This document shows, in pieces, positions 9,898 to 18,760 of a DNA stretch of 33,363 nucleotides (the stretch's first letter is position 1; every line of letters starts with the position of its first letter). This DNA comes from Verrucomicrobiota bacterium. Lineage in GTDB: Bacteria; Verrucomicrobiota; Verrucomicrobiia; Limisphaerales; SIBE01. The notes below the pieces were generated by a model. It made no database searches and was not told the DNA's origin. It worked only from the letters and a program-made list of their open reading frames with translations. The translations under genes were made by a program, and so were the position numbers. Location: NCBI GenBank assembly GCA_027623095.1, contig JAQBVM010000036.1, forward strand, positions 1 through 33,363, written 5' to 3'.

Positions 9898-9970
9898 ATG
9901 TTTTTGTGTTAAATCAGAGATAGATTTTAGCGCAGTATTAGAATCGGATTGAAATTGAAATGAACAACGA

Positions 9971-10741
9971 ATGAAGCAGCCAATTCTTGAGATTACGAAT
10001 CTTCACGCTGGAGTGGAGGGAAAACAGATTCTGAAGGGCGTGAACCTCCGAATTACGGAGGGCGAAGTCCACGCTATAATGGGACCGAACGGTAGCGGTA
10101 AAAGTACGCTTGCCGCAATTCTCGCGGGACGCGAAGGCTATTCGATCACCGAAGGCCAGATCCACTACTACGGAAAGGATCTTCTGGAAATGAGCCCTGA
10201 AGCGCGCGCTCGCGAGGGAGTTTTTTTGGCATTCCAATATCCCGTAGAGATTCCGGGTGTGAACACAACGTACTTCCTAAAGGCGGCGGTCAACGAGGTG
10301 AGAAAACACAATGGGCTCTCGGAGTACGACGCCATGGAGTTTCTAAATCTAGTTAAGGAAAAGATGAAAATCCTGCATTTGCCGGAGGACTTTCTAAAGC
10401 GGCCCGTGAACGCGGGATTCTCCGGCGGGGAAAAAAAACGGAATGAAATATTTCAAATGGTGGTGCTGGATCCCAAGCTTGCCATTCTGGATGAGACCGA
10501 TTCTGGCTTGGATATTGACGCTCTTAAGGTCGTCTCGGCGGGTGTTAACAAACTCAAACGGCAGGACAACGCCCAACTTGTGATTACGCATTACCAGCGT
10601 CTTCTGGATTATATTATACCCGATTTTGTGCATGTCTTGTTCAACGGTGAAATCGTTCGCACGGGCGGGAAAGAATTGGCCCTCGAACTCGAGGAACGTG
10701 GTTATGACTGGATCCTAAAAGAAGAGCTCCAGACGGCGTGA
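9971..10741 (+). CDS. sufC: Fe-S cluster assembly ATPase SufC
   Basis: SufC is the ABC-type ATPase of the SufBC2D scaffold complex. ATP binding drives the rearrangement that lets SufB take up iron and sulfur. The 256 residues contain Walker A GPNGSGKS (38-45), the Q-loop LAFQYPVEIPG, the signature FSGGEKKRNEI and Walker B LAILDETDSGLDIDAL with the SufC-typical Asp-Glu-Thr-Asp order. The H-loop is in VITHYQRLL. There is no membrane domain, as expected for a cytosolic member. The start ATG follows ATGAACAACGA; no strong ribosome site is visible. The gap to sufD is 25 bp. Confidence 0.97.
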   Translation: MKQPILEITNLHAGVEGKQILKGVNLRITEGEVHAIMGPNGSGKSTLAAILAGREGYSITEGQIHYYGKDLLEMSPEARAREGVFLAFQYPVEIPGVNTTYFLKAAVNEVRKHNGLSEYDAMEFLNLVKEKMKILHLPEDFLKRPVNAGFSGGEKKRNEIFQMVVLDPKLAILDETDSGLDIDALKVVSAGVNKLKRQDNAQLVITHYQRLLDYIIPDFVHVLFNGEIVRTGGKELALELEERGYDWILKEELQTA

Positions 10742-10766
10742 GCCCAGTCGGACCTTCGCACACTGT

Positions 10767-12137
10767 ATGACAGCGACCGAACAACCATTTATTGCGACAA
10801 TGGCCAATCCTATACTCGAACAGTTTGACCGTGTCGCTAAACGCTCCGCGAATTCAGAGCCGAACTGGCTGCTACCAATTCGAAAGGCTGGTTTGAGCAA
10901 GTTTTCCGAATCCGGATTCCCGACCCAGCGTGGGGAAGACTGGCGATTCACAAATACCGCCCAGGTGGCCAAACTCCCATTTCAGCTATCCGAGAAATCG
11001 ACGTCGGAAAGCTTGACTTCAGACATTCTCAATGACGCCACCTTCGGTAGCCTCGGCGGAATCCGGTTGGTATTCGTCAACGGCTTCTATTCCGAGCGAC
11101 TCTCGGACCCTCACCATAATTCGAACGGCATCCATGTCGGAACCCTCTCTCGCGGGTTCGAAACGGCAGCGGATCTTATTAAACAACACATTGGCAAATG
11201 CGCTTCAAACGATGATAATTCGTTCGAGCACCTCAACGCCGCGTTTTTTCAAGATGGCGCATTCGTTCATGTTTCCGCCAATGTCCACCTGGAGGAACCG
11301 ATTCATTTGGTGTTCGTCTCCACGGAGGAGGCTTCGGGGGCCACGATTCACCTCAGAAACCTGGTGATCGCCGAGTCAGGCGCGCGATTTACCCTGACGG
11401 AGAACTATTTCTCGATCAAAGGCGTGTCGTATGTGACAAATACAGTCACAAACTTTGTCGTGCGAGACTCCGCGTTCGTCGAACATATCAAGTTCCAGGA
11501 CGAAAGCCTCGATGCGTTTCACCTAGCGACCCTGCATTCGGATCTTGGCGCCGCCTCCCGTTATATCTCGCATTCATTTGCTCTCGGAGCCCGCTTGTCA
11601 CGAAACACTATTCGATCGAAACTCAATGGTCCAGGCCTCGAGTGTGTCTTCAACGGACTTTACATTACTCGGAAGGACCAAGTCGCCGACCATCACATGG
11701 TTATCGAACACACTCAGCCGAATTGCGCGAGCCACGAGTATTTCAACGGAATCCTCGACGACCAATCCAAAGGCATCTTTCACGGAAGGATTCTGGTTCA
11801 ACCCGAAGCCCAAAAGACCGATGCCAAGCAGACTAACAAGAATATCCTACTCTCCGATTCCGCCACGGTGAACACAAAACCGCAGTTGGAAATCTATGCC
11901 GACGATGTCAAGTGCACCCATGGCGCGACGATTGGCCAGCTCAACGAAGAATCGATCTTCTACCTTCGCTCTCGAGGAATTGGACAGGAAACGGCGCGGC
12001 GCATGCTGATCCATTCGTTTGCCGGCGAAATCATCGAACGAGTCGATTACAAACCGGCGCGAGAGGAACTCGATCAACTCATTTGGAGCCGCCTCGAACA
12101 AAACCCGCGTCTTTCGGAGAACAAGCAACTCCCCTAG
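10767..12137 (+). CDS. sufD: Fe-S cluster assembly protein SufD
   Basis: SufD pairs with SufB in the scaffold complex and is needed for iron acquisition. The protein has 456 residues. The N-terminal helical region has QRGEDWRFTNTAQVAKLPF, typical of SufD. The beta-helix core and the conserved C-terminal stretch EIYADDVKCTHGATIGQL supply the histidine at the SufB interface. The tail IFYLRSRGIGQETARRMLIHSFAGEII matches SufB/SufD family ends. An alternative in-frame ATG (10800, MANPILEQF) would remove 11 residues. It sits between sufC (25-bp gap) and a SufU-type gene (34-bp gap). Confidence 0.95.
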   Translation: MTATEQPFIATMANPILEQFDRVAKRSANSEPNWLLPIRKAGLSKFSESGFPTQRGEDWRFTNTAQVAKLPFQLSEKSTSESLTSDILNDATFGSLGGIRLVFVNGFYSERLSDPHHNSNGIHVGTLSRGFETAADLIKQHIGKCASNDDNSFEHLNAAFFQDGAFVHVSANVHLEEPIHLVFVSTEEASGATIHLRNLVIAESGARFTLTENYFSIKGVSYVTNTVTNFVVRDSAFVEHIKFQDESLDAFHLATLHSDLGAASRYISHSFALGARLSRNTIRSKLNGPGLECVFNGLYITRKDQVADHHMVIEHTQPNCASHEYFNGILDDQSKGIFHGRILVQPEAQKTDAKQTNKNILLSDSATVNTKPQLEIYADDVKCTHGATIGQLNEESIFYLRSRGIGQETARRMLIHSFAGEIIERVDYKPAREELDQLIWSRLEQNPRLSENKQLP

Positions 12138-12171
12138 CCCGACCGCAAGCGGTTCCACATCGAATGATGTT

Positions 12172-12627
12172 ATGTTTGACGACTTGAATGATCTTTACCA
12201 GCAGGTGATTTTGGATCACAGCAAATGTCCGCGGAATTTCCACAAACTAGACCACGCCACGTGCACCGCCCAAGGCCACAACCCGCTCTGCGGCGACAAT
12301 GTGACGCTCTACCTGATCATGGAGAATAATGTGATTAAAGACATCAGCTTCCAGGGTTCCGGATGCGCGATTTCGAAAGCTTCCGCATCGATTCTCACCG
12401 ATAGCCTTAAAGGCAAATCAGCCGCCGACGTCACGGCTCTATTCGACAAAGTCCATGCCATGGTCACAACCGGAAAAGCGGGAGGCGATATGGGGAAACT
12501 TGCCGTCTTTGCCGGTGTTCATAAGTTTCCAGCCCGCGTGAAATGTGCCATTCTGCCATGGCACGCGGTCGTCTCTGCCATCGACGGAAACCCCGAACCC
12601 GTGACGACGGAATCTCAAAATGGCTGA
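12172..12627 (+). CDS. sufU: SufU-type Fe-S scaffold / sulfur-transfer protein
   Basis: SufU receives sulfur from SufS and passes it to SufBCD; it binds zinc in Gram-positive examples. The protein has 151 residues. The three cysteines are Cys40 (in LCGDN, followed by Asp42), Cys65 (SGCAISKAS) and Cys125 (VKCAILPW). The long insertion between the second and third cysteine, and the absence of the IscU LPPVKIHC motif, mark it as SufU rather than IscU. The open frame extends 51 codons upstream into sufD. I chose the ATG at 12172 because homology begins at FDDLNDLYQQVILDHS and the upstream part is Ser/Arg-rich and antisense-like. A second, different U-type protein is encoded at 15091. Confidence 0.93.
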   Translation: MFDDLNDLYQQVILDHSKCPRNFHKLDHATCTAQGHNPLCGDNVTLYLIMENNVIKDISFQGSGCAISKASASILTDSLKGKSAADVTALFDKVHAMVTTGKAGGDMGKLAVFAGVHKFPARVKCAILPWHAVVSAIDGNPEPVTTESQNG

Positions 12628-12689
12628 AACAACTTCACTGGACCGATAATAAAACGCCACGCATCATCAACTTCAGTCAAATTCAAGAA

Positions 12690-13247
12690 ATGAATCAAAC
12701 GGAACTAGTTACCTTGAAACGCGACGTCGAAGCGGCCGTCGTTCCGGTCGGCACGAAGGTCACTTTGCAGTCGGGCGAACAGGCTCAGATAACCCAATCT
12801 TTGGGAAGCAGCATCACCGTAATCGTGAACGGGAACATGTTTCGCATCGATGGAAAAAACGCAGACGCGCTCGGATTGGAAATCCCGGCGAGTCCTTCGC
12901 CAACAAACACCGATTCTCCCGCCTCGACACCCGAGGAACTTGAACAACAGATTTGGGATTCGATGCGAACCTGTTACGATCCCGAAATTCCCGTCAACAT
13001 TGTCGATCTCGGATTAATCTACGATTGCGCGATCAAACCTGTGGGCAAAGGGGCAAATCAGGTGGATGTAAAGATGACGTTGACCGCGCCTGGATGTGGA
13101 ATGGGACCAGCTCTTCAGCAAGACGTCCAAAACAATCTTCTATCGATTCCCGGAGTTCAAGAGGCGAACGTCGAGCTTGTTTGGGATCCTCCGTGGAATC
13201 AAAGCATGATGTCCGAAGCGGCGAAACTGCAACTGGGATTTTACTAA
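12690..13247 (+). CDS. sufT: Fe-S maturation protein SufT (DUF59/MIP18 domain)
   Basis: SufT helps mature iron-sulfur proteins downstream of the scaffold. The protein has 185 residues. An N-terminal domain of about 65 residues (TLKRDVEAAVVPVGTKVTL and following) is typical of the long SufT form. A Ser/Thr/Pro-rich linker (residues 66-82) leads to a DUF59 domain with DPEIPVNIVDLGLIYD and APGCGMGPALQQDV, containing the conserved Cys136. The reading frame stays open upstream to 12543, overlapping sufU, but family similarity begins near MNQTELVTLKRD, so the ATG at 12690 is preferred. It lies between sufU (62-bp gap) and sufS (5-bp gap), which supports co-transcription. Confidence 0.92.
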   Translation: MNQTELVTLKRDVEAAVVPVGTKVTLQSGEQAQITQSLGSSITVIVNGNMFRIDGKNADALGLEIPASPSPTNTDSPASTPEELEQQIWDSMRTCYDPEIPVNIVDLGLIYDCAIKPVGKGANQVDVKMTLTAPGCGMGPALQQDVQNNLLSIPGVQEANVELVWDPPWNQSMMSEAAKLQLGFY

Positions 13248-13252
13248 GCTTA

Positions 13253-14515
13253 ATGAACACCGAAAGCTGCACAACGGAACTCGATCATCCGGCGCTTGAT
13301 GTGGAATCCATCCGGCGTGAGTTTCCGATTCTGGATCAAACCGTCAATGGTCACCCGCTTGTGTATCTGGACAACGCGGCTTCGAGCCAAAAGCCGCGCG
13401 CTGTTATCGACGCGATTTGCCGATACTATGAGCACGACAATGCCAATGTGCATCGAGGAATCCACGAACTAAGCAACCGCGCCAGCACCGCTTACGAGGC
13501 CGGCCGAAAACGCGCCGCGCAGTTCATTAATGCCAAACATACAAGCGAGATTGTCTTTACCCGTGGAACCACCGAGGGGATCAATCTGGTAGCCCAGGCA
13601 TGGGGCACTCGCCATTTGCGGAAAGGCGATAAGATCCTCCTGACTGAGATGGAGCATCACAGCAACATTGTTCCATGGCAATTGCTCGCCGAGCGCGTGG
13701 GTGCCGAGATTCAATATCTTCCTGTGAACGATGACCGCGGCCTGCTCGACTTAAGCCGCCTTGACGAGTGGCTCACCAGCGACGTCAAAGTCTTCGCCTT
13801 CACCCACATTTCCAATTCGCTCGGCACCGTGAATCCCGCGGCCGAATTCTGCAAGCGAGCCCGCAGCCTCGGGATCATCACAGTGGTGGACGCCGCGCAA
13901 AGCGCGGGTCACGGCCCGTTGGACGTTCAGGAACTCGACTGCGATTTTCTTGCTTTTTCAGGACACAAAATGTGCGGACCGACAGGGATCGGCGTTCTTT
14001 ATGGTCGGCAAGAACTGCTCGAGGCAACACCGCCGTACCAGGGGGGAGGCGATATGATCGCAACGGTCGATTACCATAAGAGCACATGGAACAAAGTTCC
14101 GCACAAGTTTGAAGCCGGAACACCGCACATCAGTGGCGTCGTCGGACTTCACGCCGCGATGGATTATTTGGACCGCATCGGAAGAAACAGAATCGCCCGG
14201 TACGATCACGAACTCGGAGCTCACGCGTATGAGGAACTCGCGCGCTTAAAAGGCATCCGCCTATTCGGCCCGCACATTGGCCGCGCCGGTTTGGTCAGCT
14301 TTTTAATGACGGACGTTCATGCTCACGATCTCGTCACAGTAGCGGATCAGCGCGGCTTTGCATTGCGCGGCGGACACCACTGCAACCAGCCGCTAATGAA
14401 GAAACTGGGCGTGGAATCGACCGCTCGCGCGAGCTTCTATTTTTACAATACTCACCAGGAAATCGACCGAACTATCGAAGTCTTAAAAGAGATCCAAAAC
14501 TTCTTCACCCGTTAG
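13253..14515 (+). CDS. sufS: Cysteine desulfurase SufS
   Basis: This PLP enzyme removes sulfur from L-cysteine, forming alanine and an enzyme persulfide that feeds the Suf scaffold. The protein has 420 residues, typical for group II desulfurases. PLP binding is at AFSGHK (Lys239). EMEHHSNIVPW and VVDAAQSAGH are conserved cofactor-pocket segments, and the active-site cysteine is Cys377 in LRGGHHCNQP. The RxGHHC form is the SufS signature. The open frame extends 100 codons upstream over sufT, but homology starts at IRREFPILDQTVNGHPLVYLD, so the ATG at 13253 is right. The likely sulfur acceptor is the SufU-type protein encoded two genes upstream. Confidence 0.97.
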   Translation: MNTESCTTELDHPALDVESIRREFPILDQTVNGHPLVYLDNAASSQKPRAVIDAICRYYEHDNANVHRGIHELSNRASTAYEAGRKRAAQFINAKHTSEIVFTRGTTEGINLVAQAWGTRHLRKGDKILLTEMEHHSNIVPWQLLAERVGAEIQYLPVNDDRGLLDLSRLDEWLTSDVKVFAFTHISNSLGTVNPAAEFCKRARSLGIITVVDAAQSAGHGPLDVQELDCDFLAFSGHKMCGPTGIGVLYGRQELLEATPPYQGGGDMIATVDYHKSTWNKVPHKFEAGTPHISGVVGLHAAMDYLDRIGRNRIARYDHELGAHAYEELARLKGIRLFGPHIGRAGLVSFLMTDVHAHDLVTVADQRGFALRGGHHCNQPLMKKLGVESTARASFYFYNTHQEIDRTIEVLKEIQNFFTR

Positions 14516-14527
14516 GAACGTTTTCGT

Positions 14528-15094
14528 ATGCCCGGCCCAAGCGACATCATCACGGAAAAAAGCACGATGCGGGAAGTCCTTGAGGCATTTCCCGGCGCGC
14601 AACGCGCATTGTTCCGGAAGTATCACATCGGAGGATGCAGCAGTTGCGGTTTTCAGCCGGAAGAAACTCTGCAAGATCTCTGCCGGCGAAACAATGATTT
14701 GAATGTCGCCGAAGTCCTCCAGCATATTCGAACGAGCCACGATCAAGATTCGAAGATTTTCATTTCACCCGCCGAACTATCCGAGAGGATCAAGAACGGA
14801 CCGGCGCCCAAGTTGATCGATGTGCGGGCGCGTGAAGAATACGAGGCAGTCCGAATCGAAGGCTCGCTTCTGCTCTCACAGGAAACCATGCAGGAAATCA
14901 TGGGTGCGTGGCCGCGAACGGAAACGTTTGTGATCATCGACCACCAAGGCAAAAACGGCCTTGATGCCGCCGCATATTTTTTGGGCCACGGATTTGAGAA
15001 CGTTCGTTGCTTGCGCGGCGGTTTGGATGCATGGTCGCGCGAAGCGGACTCAAAGCTGCCGCGCTACAGATTGGAACATACGACCGCAAAATGA
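14528..15094 (+). CDS. DUF1858-rhodanese fusion protein, catalytic Cys missing
   Basis: This 188-residue protein has two parts. Residues 7-69 resemble DUF1858: an AFPGAQRALFRKYHIGGC segment with a Cys37-Ser-Ser-Cys40 pair, then QPEETLQDLCRR. Residues 78-180 form a rhodanese-like domain with LIDVRAREEYEAVRIEGS and VRCLRGGLDAW. In the rhodanese loop, where an active enzyme has CxxGxR, the sequence is DHQGKNG, so Asp138 replaces the sulfur-carrying cysteine. The rhodanese half should therefore not form a persulfide; the CSSC pair of the first domain is the only obvious redox or sulfur-handling site. It sits 12 bp after sufS, and its stop overlaps the next start (ATGA), placing it firmly in the Fe-S operon. 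Its exact role is unknown to me. Confidence 0.85.
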   Translation: MPGPSDIITEKSTMREVLEAFPGAQRALFRKYHIGGCSSCGFQPEETLQDLCRRNNDLNVAEVLQHIRTSHDQDSKIFISPAELSERIKNGPAPKLIDVRAREEYEAVRIEGSLLLSQETMQEIMGAWPRTETFVIIDHQGKNGLDAAAYFLGHGFENVRCLRGGLDAWSREADSKLPRYRLEHTTAK

Positions 15095-15603
15095 GCGAAC
15101 ACGATACTCAATCCGCCTTGGCCGAGGCCATTCGGAATCCCAAGAACATCGGCGAACTCGCGGACGCAGACGCTATCGGAACCGTTGGAAATTCGGAATG
15201 CGGTGAAATGCTCCGCATGTGGGTCAAATTCAAAGAGGAGAACGGAAGGAAAGTAATCGACCGCGCCACGTTCCAATCCTTCGGCTGTGAAACTGCGATC
15301 GCGGTGGCGAGCCTGGCTACCGAAATGATTCGAGGCAAAACCCCGGACGAGGCACTCGCATTGTCGAGCGACAAGCTCTCGAGTGAATTGGGGCCCTTGC
15401 CGCCCATGAAGATCCACTGTTCTCAATTGGTCGAGGGCGCTCTTCGGTCCGCTCTGCTTCCGAAAAAAGATGCGGATCCAGTATCCGATTGTGCCAGTAA
15501 GCCCGCTCCGGGAGGAAACCAGAATCTTCTCGCGAATTTCGCCGCAACTGAATCCAAGCCGGGCGGTCTTCGCATCGTGATGCTTGATGAGAATGCAGAC
15601 TGA
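15091..15603 (+). CDS. IscU/NifU-N-type Fe-S scaffold protein
   Basis: This 170-residue protein has an IscU-like fold at residues 15-125. The three cluster ligands are Cys37 (in SECGEML), Cys66 (SFGCETAIA) and Cys110 (KIHCSQL). The LPPMK motif (103-107) closely matches LPPVK, which the HscA chaperone recognises in true IscU. Glu39 replaces the usual aspartate after CG. A tail of about 45 residues follows, with an extra Cys134 and no NifU-C CxxC domain visible. The start overlaps the preceding stop (ATGA). It differs clearly from the SufU-type protein of the same operon, which has the zinc-type insertion and lacks LPPVK. No hscA, hscB or ferredoxin gene is nearby. Confidence 0.88.
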   Translation: MSEHDTQSALAEAIRNPKNIGELADADAIGTVGNSECGEMLRMWVKFKEENGRKVIDRATFQSFGCETAIAVASLATEMIRGKTPDEALALSSDKLSSELGPLPPMKIHCSQLVEGALRSALLPKKDADPVSDCASKPAPGGNQNLLANFAATESKPGGLRIVMLDENAD

Positions 15604-17563
15604 TCTTGAGGATCGGCCGATCGCGGCCCGTTCGAATACCCACTTGCCAGCCTCCGCCAGCCTTTTTCTCGATCGCATCGCACCAGTGCTCTTTGCTGCT
15701 GTGCTTTTGCTCGTACCGGTGAACAGCCTTCGTGCAAATTCGATGCGGGCCGTTACTCTTGAACAGCAGCTCGAATCAGCGCTCGCAATCTGCCGCGGTC
15801 GTGTCATCGATCAAACGACGTACCGAGATCCCTCGAACCTGAGGATTCATACACGCACTCATATCTCCGTGGACGAAGCGCTAAAGGGGATTTTCCCACC
15901 GCGGATCACGGTGACCCATCGCGGAGGCGTTCTTGACGGGGAAGGTCTTGTCGATCACTCGGCGCCTCGGTTACAAATTGGGGGCGAGCATGTGTTTTTG
16001 CTGGAGCTCCGGAAGGACGGAACTTTCTTCTGCTACGGTGGTTCCGGCGGGACGCCTTCTCTAAGCCGTGCCCAGCCAGAAACACGGAAGAGCAGAATTC
16101 CTCGCTTCACCGAGTCCAGCCTGTCCCTTCTCCAACGAATTCGAAAGCAATTCCCCAACCCTGAAACGTCCGGTCCGGACCTGCGACCTATCGCAGAGGT
16201 TCTAGACATGAAAGACATGGAAACGCGCTCGCTCGCGGGACTTTCCTCAGACAGTTCAGGTGTGTCCCGGCGATTCATTGCGGGCGATCGCGGCGAAACG
16301 ATCGAGTACCTGGTCGATGCGGACGTGTTGCCTTCGGGAATTACCTTAGACCTGGCTCTCAGTGCGGTCACTGCAGCGTTCAAGGCGTGGAGTAGTGTGA
16401 CAACGCTCACGTTTTCGTTTTCCGGAATCGAAAGTTTTGGACAATCCGCCGGGAATGTCTCAAGCCAGGACGGGAAGATTCGCATCCAGTTGCACGATCT
16501 CTATCAAGACATCCGCGACCCTGCCCAGTTGGGAGTCGGCGGCAATGACTTCCTCATTTCCTCCGTTTTCCCAACTGGCGGCATGGGAGGAAACGTGGGC
16601 GGTACCGAATTCTTCCCGGTCACTCAGGGATTCGTCACGCTCAAACACACACAAAAGTCTCTAAGTAACCCAAAGACTTTTGAGGAAGTGCTCTGTCACG
16701 AAATCGGGCATGCCCTCAGCATGGACCATTCGAGCGAGGACGCGTCCGAGACCGATCCGTTGCTCCGTGACGCACTCATGTTTCGAAACGCTCACGAGGA
16801 CGGAAGGGGTGCGCGGCTTAGCCCCTACGATCCACCCGTAGTGCAAAAAGCCTATCCGAACATCAACACCCCACCGTTCGGCTACGACCGCTTTCTCCGT
16901 GTCATCACCACACCGGGGCCCGAACCAACACTTCCGGGAATCAATCAGATCGAGTTCACATCTTACGATCTTCAAACGGAAAATCTGACTCTCAAGCTTG
17001 TGCTCCAAAGCGGGGTCGGAGCGGGTGACTTCGTTCTGACTAGGAATACGCTGAAGTTCACGCCGAGCGGGTTTTTCAGCGCACCCGAATTGGATCCTTC
17101 CACGCAGTCCTACGGGCTGGCATACCTGCGGATTTCGGATGGCACCAACGGTTCGCCCTACTGCCTTGTCAAAGTCATCTCCCTTCAAACCGACCAGAAT
17201 CCACGCAATGCACCAGACGGGCTTCCGGACGACTGGGTTGCCAAACATTTCGGAAATGACTCCGCTCCTGTTAATCCGAATGCCGACACCGATGGCGACG
17301 GGATCAGCAATATCGACGAGTTTTTCAGCGGCACGAATCCAGCCGATTCAAGCGATGCCCTTAGAATATCATCCGTCACGGAAAAAGGCATCTCATGGCG
17401 CGCGAACGTCTATGATCTCTACGAGGTGCATGGCACGGTCAATTTCGTCAATTGGTTTCGGGTTGGCAATCCGGTGATTGCCACAACAACTTCCGCGACC
17501 CTCTCCAATTACGCATCCCCTACAGGAGAATACCGATTCTTCCGCCTCGTCCGCCTTCCGTAA
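15587..17563 (+). CDS. Secreted metzincin-like zinc protease with TSP3 calcium motif
   Basis: This is a 658-residue secreted protein. A hydrophobic segment (APVLFAAVLLLVPVNSLRA, about residues 32-50) after a roughly 30-residue N-region looks like a signal peptide. HEIGHALSMDH (371-381) is the HExxHxxxxxH-type zinc site of matrixins and other metzincins, and Met in DALMF may be the Met-turn. Residues 563-585 (NPNADTDGDG onward) form a thrombospondin-type-3 / dockerin-like calcium loop. The C-terminus ends GEYRFFRLVRLP. Substrate unknown. TTG (15584), ATG (15587) and ATG (15593) are all possible starts; all overlap the end of the IscU-type gene by 11-20 nt. This could be translational coupling, although the function seems unrelated to Fe-S assembly. 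Confidence 0.8.
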   Translation: MRMQTDLEDRPIAARSNTHLPASASLFLDRIAPVLFAAVLLLVPVNSLRANSMRAVTLEQQLESALAICRGRVIDQTTYRDPSNLRIHTRTHISVDEALKGIFPPRITVTHRGGVLDGEGLVDHSAPRLQIGGEHVFLLELRKDGTFFCYGGSGGTPSLSRAQPETRKSRIPRFTESSLSLLQRIRKQFPNPETSGPDLRPIAEVLDMKDMETRSLAGLSSDSSGVSRRFIAGDRGETIEYLVDADVLPSGITLDLALSAVTAAFKAWSSVTTLTFSFSGIESFGQSAGNVSSQDGKIRIQLHDLYQDIRDPAQLGVGGNDFLISSVFPTGGMGGNVGGTEFFPVTQGFVTLKHTQKSLSNPKTFEEVLCHEIGHALSMDHSSEDASETDPLLRDALMFRNAHEDGRGARLSPYDPPVVQKAYPNINTPPFGYDRFLRVITTPGPEPTLPGINQIEFTSYDLQTENLTLKLVLQSGVGAGDFVLTRNTLKFTPSGFFSAPELDPSTQSYGLAYLRISDGTNGSPYCLVKVISLQTDQNPRNAPDGLPDDWVAKHFGNDSAPVNPNADTDGDGISNIDEFFSGTNPADSSDALRISSVTEKGISWRANVYDLYEVHGTVNFVNWFRVGNPVIATTTSATLSNYASPTGEYRFFRLVRLP

Positions 17564-17712
17564 ATCTGCTTTCAGGTATTGGAGAAATTCCTTTATTGGT
17601 GGTCGAATCACCAGCTCTCGTCTGTCTTATGAAAATCTTGAGAAAGGCCGTCGTTTCGCTGGTGGTCTCCCTGCTCTTAATCAGTGTAGCCAAGGGTAGT
17701 CCACAACGGAAT

Positions 17713-18168
17713 GCACTGTACGTCGTTGGCACCGTTAGCATCCCGACTCTAAACGTCTCTGATGAGGCCATCGTAGCCCGCCTCGAACTATCCGGTTACA
17801 CGGTCGTCGTCATCGGAGCTCCGGCCAGCGCTACTGCCGACGCCAACGGCAAGTCGTTGATCGTCATTTCATCGACCGTAGCTTCCGGCGACGTCGGTAC
17901 CAAGTTTCGCGGATCGACTGTTCCAACCATAGTTTGGGAGCAAGCCGTCCAGGATGATTTCGGAATGACCGGTAATACTGCCGCCGTTCAGCGTGGTACC
18001 CTGGCCGGGCAATACGATCTGGAAATCGCCAATCCGTCGCACCCGCTCGCGGCCGGACTCAGCGGCATTGTCGGTGTCGTGGACTTCTAGGAGACCTTCA
18101 GTTGGGGCAATCCCGTGGTCGGCGCGATCAAGATTGCTCAGATTCCGGGAGATGGCGGGAAATTTCCA
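17713..18168 (+). repeat. Tandem domain repeat, copy 1
   Basis: This copy runs from ALYVVGTVSIPTLN to GGKFP, with the in-frame TAG at 18088 inside it. It is clearly homologous to copies at 18435 and 18926. The segment after KFP that copy 3 shows (LYACEAGAAMFNGF and following) is absent. Confidence 0.8.
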
Positions 18169-18434
18169 AGAGTCCCGCCGACGGAGCCACGTTTCCGGCC
18201 GGAGGAGACATTGCCATCACAGTGAACGCGTCCGATCCAAACGGGTCTCTAAAGAAGGTGGAATACTTTGCACAAAACGCCAAGATCGGAGAATCAACGG
18301 TGGCTCCCTACACCTTTGTCTGGACCAGCGTTCCGGCTGGCAGCTATAACGTCTCCGCCACCGCGGTGGATCGCAACGATCTCGAGATTCCGTCCCGCGC
18401 TATTTCGCTCGTGGTCGGCACACCGCCACCCGAA

Positions 18435-18760
18435 GTCCTGTATGTTTATGGCACCGTCAGCGTGCCGAACTTAAATGCGGCCGATGCCGGTGCGGTGGCC
18501 CGCCTCCAACAGACAGGTTTCGCAGTGCGCTTGGTGGAAGCTCCATCAAGCACAACAGCCGATGCGGCTGGAAAAGCTCTGATCGTGGTCTCGTCCACCA
18601 TTAACTCCGGAGATGTCGGCGACAAGTTCCGAGATGTGGAAGTTCCCGTGATTCTGTGGGAGCAAGCTGTCCAGGACAATTTTCAAATGACGGGCAACGT
18701 GGCCGACTTTGACCGGGGAACTTTGGGTGGCCAAACGGAAGTGGAGATCATCAATTCTTC
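18435..18760 (+). repeat. Tandem domain repeat, copy 2 (truncated)
   Basis: This copy runs from VLYVYGTVSVPNLN to QTEVEIIN, then stops at the junction near 18753-18763. The PSHPLAAGLSG...FSWG part and everything up to the next Ig-like domain are missing. Confidence 0.8.

Noticed and set aside
12019-13252. Longer versions of SufU (from 12019), SufT (from 12543) and SufS (from 12953)
   Set aside because: The extensions overlap the preceding gene, are Arg/Ser-rich and lack family similarity; homology begins at the downstream ATGs.
15064-15807. 247-codon minus-strand frame
   Set aside because: It is antisense to the IscU-type and metzincin genes, Arg/Ser-rich and without recognisable motifs: a shadow of real coding sequence.
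16661-17248. 195-codon minus-strand frame within the metzincin gene
   Set aside because: Antisense shadow; the plus-strand frame carries clear zinc-site and calcium motifs.
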